Below are positions 59,279 through 64,000 of a DNA stretch of 64,000 nt, piece after piece. The translations under genes were made by a program, and so were the position numbers. The notes under the pieces were generated by a model. That model saw nothing but the letters and a program-made list of their open reading frames with translations, was not told the origin of the DNA and did no database searches. Each line of letters opens with the position of its first letter. Within the stretch, counting starts at the first letter, position 1. Source of the stretch: Apostichopus japonicus (lineage: Eukaryota; Echinodermata; Holothuroidea; Aspidochirotida; Stichopodidae); contig NC_092579.1 of the NCBI RefSeq assembly GCF_037975245.1, positions 7,191,001 to 7,255,000 of the forward strand. The letters run 5' to 3'.

Positions 59279-61469
59279 GTGAGTTCCTGCTGCATATGGT
59301 CAATAAGATGAACATTATTTTTGCAGGCAAAAACAGGTATTGCATGTTAGGCAAGTGAAAAAGCTAAATGATTCAATATAAATCAGCCTTTTGTGTGAAA
59401 CAATTCAATATTTTTGATTGCATATGTTTATTGGCCTTGCTTCCTTCTTAAGGTTACTGCTTAATCTTTTTCAGCTGAAGAGCTCAGTTTGTAAGGCAAT
59501 ATTCATGTCTTTCTTGCATTCTTAATCTGTTCCAAAAGAACATTAGGGAAGGCAGAGTCCCTGACAGATATCACTCCTGCTCTCCCTACAATACAAAGAA
59601 TATGTTTAGAGGTAAGATGTTGTAAGGTAAGATGGTAAGATTACAACGAAAGGAATATAGGGTTTCAAGCACATTAACGGGAGAACAGTTTCCGACTGAA
59701 AACCCTGCTGTATCAGGTCCATAATGCAAAAAAAAAGGAATGATTTTATCCAAATGACCTGTTTGTGTTAAATGTAAATGTGTTTCTGATAGAAATGTTT
59801 GTTTAGTGTGGTTATTAGGAAATGAGGTCAAAAAGAGATACAAATCTGTATCATAATTTTTAAGAATTTCTTTAGATTGAGGAGAGCTTTTACAGTATTT
59901 TGGGAAGAACATATAAGTGAGGAGATTTCCTGGTGGATAGGCCTACTACATCAGGTCAGTCAGATGTATTTTTACAAGCAAAGAACAGTGTGAGTTATGC
60001 AAAAGAAAAGTTAAAGGGTTTCATTTTAATGAATTTTTTGTGTTTAACAGTTCTTTACTTCCGATAGCAAATGTCTGTTAGTTCTTTTTAGGAACTGAGA
60101 TTTTAGTCAGAAACCAAACTTCAAAATCAGTTTAGCTTAAGTGCTTCATTTATAAGAAAATTTAAAAACTTCTTTGAGAGGCTATTTAACAGTATATGTT
60201 GACAAGAACAAAGTTATTTTGAGAGTAAAGGACAGGCAATATCAGTTATCAAAAAAGAGACATGATCTTCTTAAAATTACCTTTTTGTGTTCAATATTTC
60301 TATGTTTTAAAGCAGGTGTTTGTTGAAACTACTTAGTAGATAGTGAGATCATCAAAAAGTTCCAAGGTTTAAACTCATTTACTCATAAACTCAATAAACT
60401 CAGCTAAAAAGCTTCATTTCTGGGTAATTTTGAAATCATACTTTGTTTGTATTTTGGTTGTGTTATCAAGTTAAACAAATGGCTTTCCCTTTTAATGTTA
60501 CTATTGACAGTATTACAAGGCTTAGTTTCATCAAGGAGAATAAATAACAGAATTCATTTATGTTCCAATTCGTACAGCTAATGATCTTTGAGAGTCAGAG
60601 GGTGGGTGAAAAAGATTTGAGATGTTAACCACGTGTAAAAAAATCTGAAGAAGAAAATATTCCAGATGCCAAGTACCTGATAATTTCGGACATCGGAAAT
60701 TATGTTGGTTCATATTTGCTGTACTAGTGCATGTGCTCCTTCTTGTTATATTCAGTGAAAGGTTAGCAACAGTGAAGATATTTTAGTTTTGATGCAACTA
60801 ATACACCAATGCAAACATGATGGAAATCATGTTCCATTATCAAGACCAAAGTACATATTTGCATTCTATTTTCTTATCTCTAATAGAGTAAAAAAGAAAA
60901 TGGTGTCCACTGTCATTTTACTTCTGTACATTGATTCAGCCCATGTTGTGTTGTCAGTATTACTGTTATTATGTTACTAGTTGTAAGTTCAAACTTGCTT
61001 AAAATTTTTAGAAATAATTTGAACATTTGTTAACATTAATTTAACATGTTGTAATGTTTACTTGTTTTAATTAAATGGTGTTCATATAATGTCTGTCCCT
61101 TTTCATATTTGTATGCATTTCTGTTGAAGGACCTGAGAGAATATGCCGGATGATCAGGGCAATAAACTGTAGTTAAAAACTGAACTTTGTTGTTTGAGAT
61201 AAACTAAAACTTCTATGAAAGCTTCACTTGGCTTGTCTACTGGAGAAGTGGGAATGAATACATGTAAAAAAAGTAATGAAAAGTAATAACTTTTCTAAAA
61301 ATTTAAGCATGGCCAACTGTATTTTTCTTGATAATTCCCTTGTGAAATTTAAAATGCAGTCATTACAAGCTTGCAAGGGGCAAGATGAAATAATAAGAAC
61401 AGTACTGGACTTAAACCAAGCAGGTTGGGTATTACAGCATTTGGAAGGTTTGGTTTTTGAGAATGTATA
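59279..61469. other. 3' flank of the SET/recombinase gene with decayed duplicates of its last exon
   Basis: 59515-59680 resembles the last exon (AAAAGAACAT, AAGGCAGAGTCCCTGACAGA, then GTAAGATTACAACGAAAGGA). Repeats of the 3'-UTR-like phrase (CCTGCTG..AT..GGTC..TAA, GCAAAAACAG..T..TGCA) recur near 59700, 59935 and 60225. None is open. The remainder is AT-rich, with AATAAA near 61161 as a possible late polyadenylation signal. Confidence 0.4.
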
Positions 61470-61975
61470 AAGTGGTCTCCAGAGGGATGATTCATAAAGA
61501 TGGTACTGAACTTCGGTCCAATACCAACTTATGTAAACTTGTCTCCAGAAGGAAGGATGATTCATTAGGATGGTACTGATCTGCAGTCCAATACCAACTT
61601 ATGTAAACTTGTCTCCAGAAGGAAGGATGATTCATAAGGATGGTACTGAATTGCAGTCCAATACCAACTTATGTAAACTAGTCTCCAGAAGGAAGGATGA
61701 TTCATTAGGATGGTACTGAACTGCAGTCCAATACCAACTTATGTAAACTAGTCTCCAGAAGGAATGGTGATTCATAAGGATGGTACTGAACTGCAGTCCA
61801 ATACCAACTTATGTAAACTAGTCTCCAGAAGGAATGGTGATTCATAAGGATGGTACTGAACTGCAGTCCAATACCAACTTATGTAAACTAGTCTCCAGAA
61901 GGAATGGTGATTCATAAGGATGGTACTGAACTGCAGTCCAATACCAACTTGTGTAATCAAGTCTCCAAAGGGTAT
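61470..61975. repeat. 70-bp tandem repeat, about seven units, carrying GTCTCCAGAAGG
   Basis: TGGTACTG recurs at 61501, 61571, 61641, 61711, 61781, 61851 and 61921, exactly 70 bases apart. Each unit contains GCAGTCCAATACCAACTTAT, then GTAAACTAGTCTCCAGAAGG. The last two full units are almost identical. Followed by single GTCTCC motifs up to 62031. It forms the right subterminal array of the candidate mobile block. Confidence 0.95.
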
Positions 61976-62047
61976 GTTTGATAAGGATGATGGGAGTCTC
62001 ACAAGTTGTCTCCACAGGGAAAGTCTCCATTAGGCCCACAACATGAG

Positions 62048-62125
62048 TATGTATGTATGCGTGTATGTATGTATGTATGTATGTATGTGTGTATGTATGT
62101 ATGTATGTATGTATGTATGTATGTA

Positions 62126-62174
<49 letters not shown>

Positions 62175-62210
62175 ATGTATGTATGTATGTGTGTATGTAT
62201 GTATGTATAT
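62048..62210. repeat. (TATG)n/(TG)n microsatellite, right half of a split SINE tail
   Basis: TATG tetramers with an internal (TG)n stretch at about 62130-62159. It directly abuts the 3' end of the minus-oriented SINE, so it is that SINE's tail. Confidence 0.95.
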
Positions 62211-62438
62211 GTGATCTTCCCGCAAGCAGGAACTCGCGAAAGAAGCCATGGAGGCTTATAGACTCCCAAGCTGACCGAAGCCAATCTCTCGGCACACATC
62301 CATTTAACGTCCATGTCGGGAAGTTGTTATTGAACAACACCCTTGCCAGACGACACACCTTGCTGTCGGCGGGGAATCGAACCGGGGATCTCATGACTGG
62401 GAGACGCCGGCGTTAACCACTAGGCTATACACTCCGCC
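62211..62438 (-). mobile_element. tRNA-derived SINE, copy 3, minus orientation
   Basis: Read on the minus strand from 62438: GGCGGAGTGTATAGCCTAGT followed by GGTTAACGCC (A-box region), then CCGGTTCGATTCCCCGCC (a near-perfect B box). The 3' body contains GCTTCGGTCAGCTTG and CTTTCGCGAGTTCCTGC, shared with the copies at 26226 and 31415. Its head abuts TATTG (62439-62443). The same pentamer stands at 44369-44373, at the far end of the split tail, so TATTG is probably the SINE target duplication. Confidence 0.75.
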
Positions 62439-62554
62439 TATTGACATTAACATGTTGAACGCGCGCTGTGCGCGCGAAAAATTTTGGTTATATTTTTCGG
62501 GCAAGTCGTTACAGCCCCCAAATCCAATTGGGCTCCTACGCCTTTGACTACACA
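62439..62554 (+). mobile_element. Right part of the interrupted hAT-like MITE; target duplication ACTACACA
   Basis: ACATTAACATGTTGAACGCG, TTATATTTTTCGGGCAAGTC and the end TTGGGCTCCTACGCCTTTG (to 62546) match the right half of the MITE at 37701-38074. It is followed by ACTACACA (62547-62554), identical to the octamer before the left end at 44039-44046. Confidence 0.75.
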
Positions 62555-62647
62555 CATAGACAGTTTTGAGGCTGTTCATTTTTGAACATGCATTTTCATG
62601 CTCACTGATATTATGTGATGTCTGCTCTTTGCTTTACAAATTCGAAC

Positions 62648-62880
62648 AGGCGTGTAGCGAGTAATTTGCCAACGGAAGGGCGAAGCCTGTAGGCAAACTA
62701 TCTAAGCGAAGCGCCACCATGGTTTGGCGCGAAGCGTACAAGAAAATTTTGGCCGAAAAAGCCTCCCAGATCGCTGGAAATGACACTTCCCAGGCCTTGT
62801 AAGTTGCATTTAAGCATTGTCTATTTTTAAATTACTAGCGATATCATAGAGAAAATTTGCTCGGGGGGGGCGGTCGCCCC
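62648..62880 (+). mobile_element. hAT-family fragment (same family as 5714-7066 and 43369)
   Basis: It begins near a CAGGCGTGTAGCGAG end-like sequence and shows the family block CTATCTAAGCGAAGCGCCAC and AAATGACACTTCCCAGGC. It stops in G/C-rich sequence. No right end or target duplication found. Confidence 0.55.
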
Positions 62881-63370
62881 TTCCCGAAATGCGTCATGTT
62901 CCCCGACGACTCGGTCGAGTTCAAGACCAGCCACAGTTGGTTCCATTGCACAATTGAACAATTGTTCAAGGCGTCCATACACACACACGCGTTATGCTAG
63001 ACCATATATAGTATATATATATAGATACATTAGTGAGAGAGGAAAAATGGAAACGTCAACTAGAGCACCAATGGTGCAGAAGCTCATACCTTTTCGAGCT
63101 TAAAAATGTAGGGCCCACAAAACTTTATGGCCCACCAAATTTCCGGCCATTTTTCAGATTCCACCAATTTTGGGCGCATGAGGGATACCCCCCCCCCCCC
63201 CCTCCGTTAGCAGAATACTGGCCACACCACTGGCTATAATTCCTATTTCCCCCCTTTAAATCCTGTTTTACCCACTCTCTCAAACAATACCACTGACATA
63301 CCCTATTAAACTTTCTCCCCTCTACCTGAGCAGACTTGAAGTATGGAACGCGAAAAGGTCAACCGTATTT

Positions 63371-63670
63371 CGTTGCCTAAACTAAGTTTGTTTCGTTGCC
63401 TAAACTAAGTTTGTTGCTGTCTAAACTAAAGCTGTTGCTGCTAGTTTACCATGTTGCTGTTGTTCGTTGATGTCTAAACTTACGTTGATGTCTAAAGTCA
63501 CGTTGACGACTAAACGCGCCTTAATGTCTAAACTCACGTTGATTTATAAACCTTACGGTTGATGTCTAAACTCACGTTGATGTCTAAAACTTTCGTTGCT
63601 AATTTAACTGCGGTTGATGTCTAAACTCACGTTGATGTCTACACTTTCGTTGCTATCTAAAGTTCCGTTG
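63371..63670. repeat. Degenerate 16-20 bp repeat GTTGATGTCTAAACTCAC
   Basis: About 14 imperfect units alternating GTTGCTGTCTAAACTAA, GTTGATGTCTAAACTCAC and CGTTGCTAATTTAA variants over 300 bases. No coding sense. Confidence 0.8.
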
Positions 63671-64000
63671 TGAACACATTGTGAACGAACATCATTCTTT
63701 CTTTTCAAAAAAATTATAACAATCAACCGCAAGTTGCTTCCGTGCAGTGCTAACAACATATCTATTACAGAGATTTTCATGCTAAATACAGCCAATGATG
63801 TTTTCTCAAATTTCCCGAGATTTGTTTGGTTAATAGTCCCTTATCCATTGTCTGCAAACATGCTTGCATCTTCAGTGCTCAACGAACGCAAAGTATGATG
63901 GTTTAACTATGTAACGCGAAAAAAAGGGGGGGGGGGGGTAATCGTTAATGTCATGCCGGATTTGTAGCAACAGCCATGTAAATATCCTTGACAACCTGAT

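Larger units (their letters stand above)
44602..62047 (+). mobile_element. Candidate giant tyrosine-recombinase element (about 17.4 kb) inserted in a (TATG)n tract
   Basis: The block is bounded on both sides by (TATG)n in the same orientation. Its ends carry inverted arrays of one motif: (A/G)TGGAGAC on the left (44613, 44662, 44753 and others) and GTCTCCA on the right (seven 70-bp units at 61470-61975, then three more up to 62031). The outermost copies, TTATGGAGAC and GTCTCCATTA, lie about 11 and 17 bases from the two ends. Inside are a SET/tyrosine-recombinase fusion gene on the plus strand and a divergent minus-strand membrane-protein gene. Tyrosine-recombinase transposons (Cryptons) integrate by recombination at short identical sites rather than by making a target duplication; a TATG core fits that. 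Boundaries are inferred by eye. An alternative is ordinary DNA joined at microsatellites by rearrangement. Confidence 0.55.

Noticed and set aside
61842-62416. Frames across the 70-bp repeat, (TATG)n and SINE
   Set aside because: Open only because the repeat units lack stops; content is repeat translation plus SINE.
44047-62546. A single autonomous 18.5-kb hAT transposon
   Set aside because: The ends and octamer duplication fit, but no hAT transposase is seen inside. The interior is better explained by a SINE insertion and a later insertion into its tail.
63120-63240. Right end of another hAT-like MITE (GGCCACACCACTGG near 63218)
   Set aside because: A TIR-like end is visible, but no matching left end or target duplication was found.
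1-64000. CRISPR arrays, operons, bacterial terminators, tRNA or rRNA genes
   Set aside because: None seen. The tRNA-like A/B boxes belong to SINEs, the direct repeats are satellites, and the gene structure is eukaryotic.

Overview
The window is animal nuclear DNA: genes are split by GT-AG introns, intergenic and intronic DNA dominates, and it is full of microsatellites, MITEs and tRNA-derived SINEs. No bacterial or viral gene organisation is visible. An orphan H1.0-like linker histone, a K2P potassium channel, very long G/C homopolymers and many TAGGCCTA-type palindromes fit a marine invertebrate. A deuterostome such as an echinoderm is my guess, but the taxon is an inference. All intron-exon structures were assembled by hand from splice sites, codon phase and protein sense.

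Layout. 1-364: one internal exon (78-364, minus) of a gene that leaves the window on the left. 365-17.2 kb: mostly empty, with a 1.35-kb hAT-type element (5714-7066, 8-bp target duplication) and a foldback element (11.5-11.8 kb). 17.34-17.82 kb: intronless H1.0-like histone. 19.4-20.6 kb: decayed DNA transposon with a paired-type HTH remnant and strong hairpins. 22.2 kb: small hAT MITE. 24.3-24.7 kb: MITE with 22-bp subrepeats. 25.5-33.3 kb (minus): a five-exon gene for a 303-residue protein with an N-terminal PH domain; its introns hold SINEs, an (ACAT)n tract and a hAT MITE. 41.05-42.69 kb (minus): a two-exon K2P channel whose intron splits the first selectivity-filter glycine codon.

44.04-62.55 kb is the most interesting part and reads as three nested insertions. 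(1) A hAT-like MITE, with ends at 44047 and 62546, is flanked by the same 8-bp target duplication; an uninterrupted relative lies at 37701-38074. (2) A minus-oriented tRNA-derived SINE sits inside it, flanked by TATTG. (3) A block of about 17.4 kb (44602-62047) lies inside the SINE's (TATG)n tail, splitting the microsatellite in two. The block has inverted arrays of a GTCTCCA motif at its two ends. It carries a KMT5A/SETD8-like SET domain fused to zinc fingers, a Crypton-like tyrosine-recombinase domain and a C-terminal basic helical domain (seven exons, 49153-59278), plus a divergent minus-strand gene for a small membrane protein. I interpret the block as a candidate giant tyrosine-recombinase mobile element carrying a histone-methyltransferase fusion.

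The fusion gene as assembled has two single-base lesions: a splice acceptor shifted by one base and a frameshift near 55.28 kb. This copy may be dead, or the assembly may carry indel errors. To the right of the block lie another fragment of the 5.7-kb-type hAT family and degenerate short repeats.
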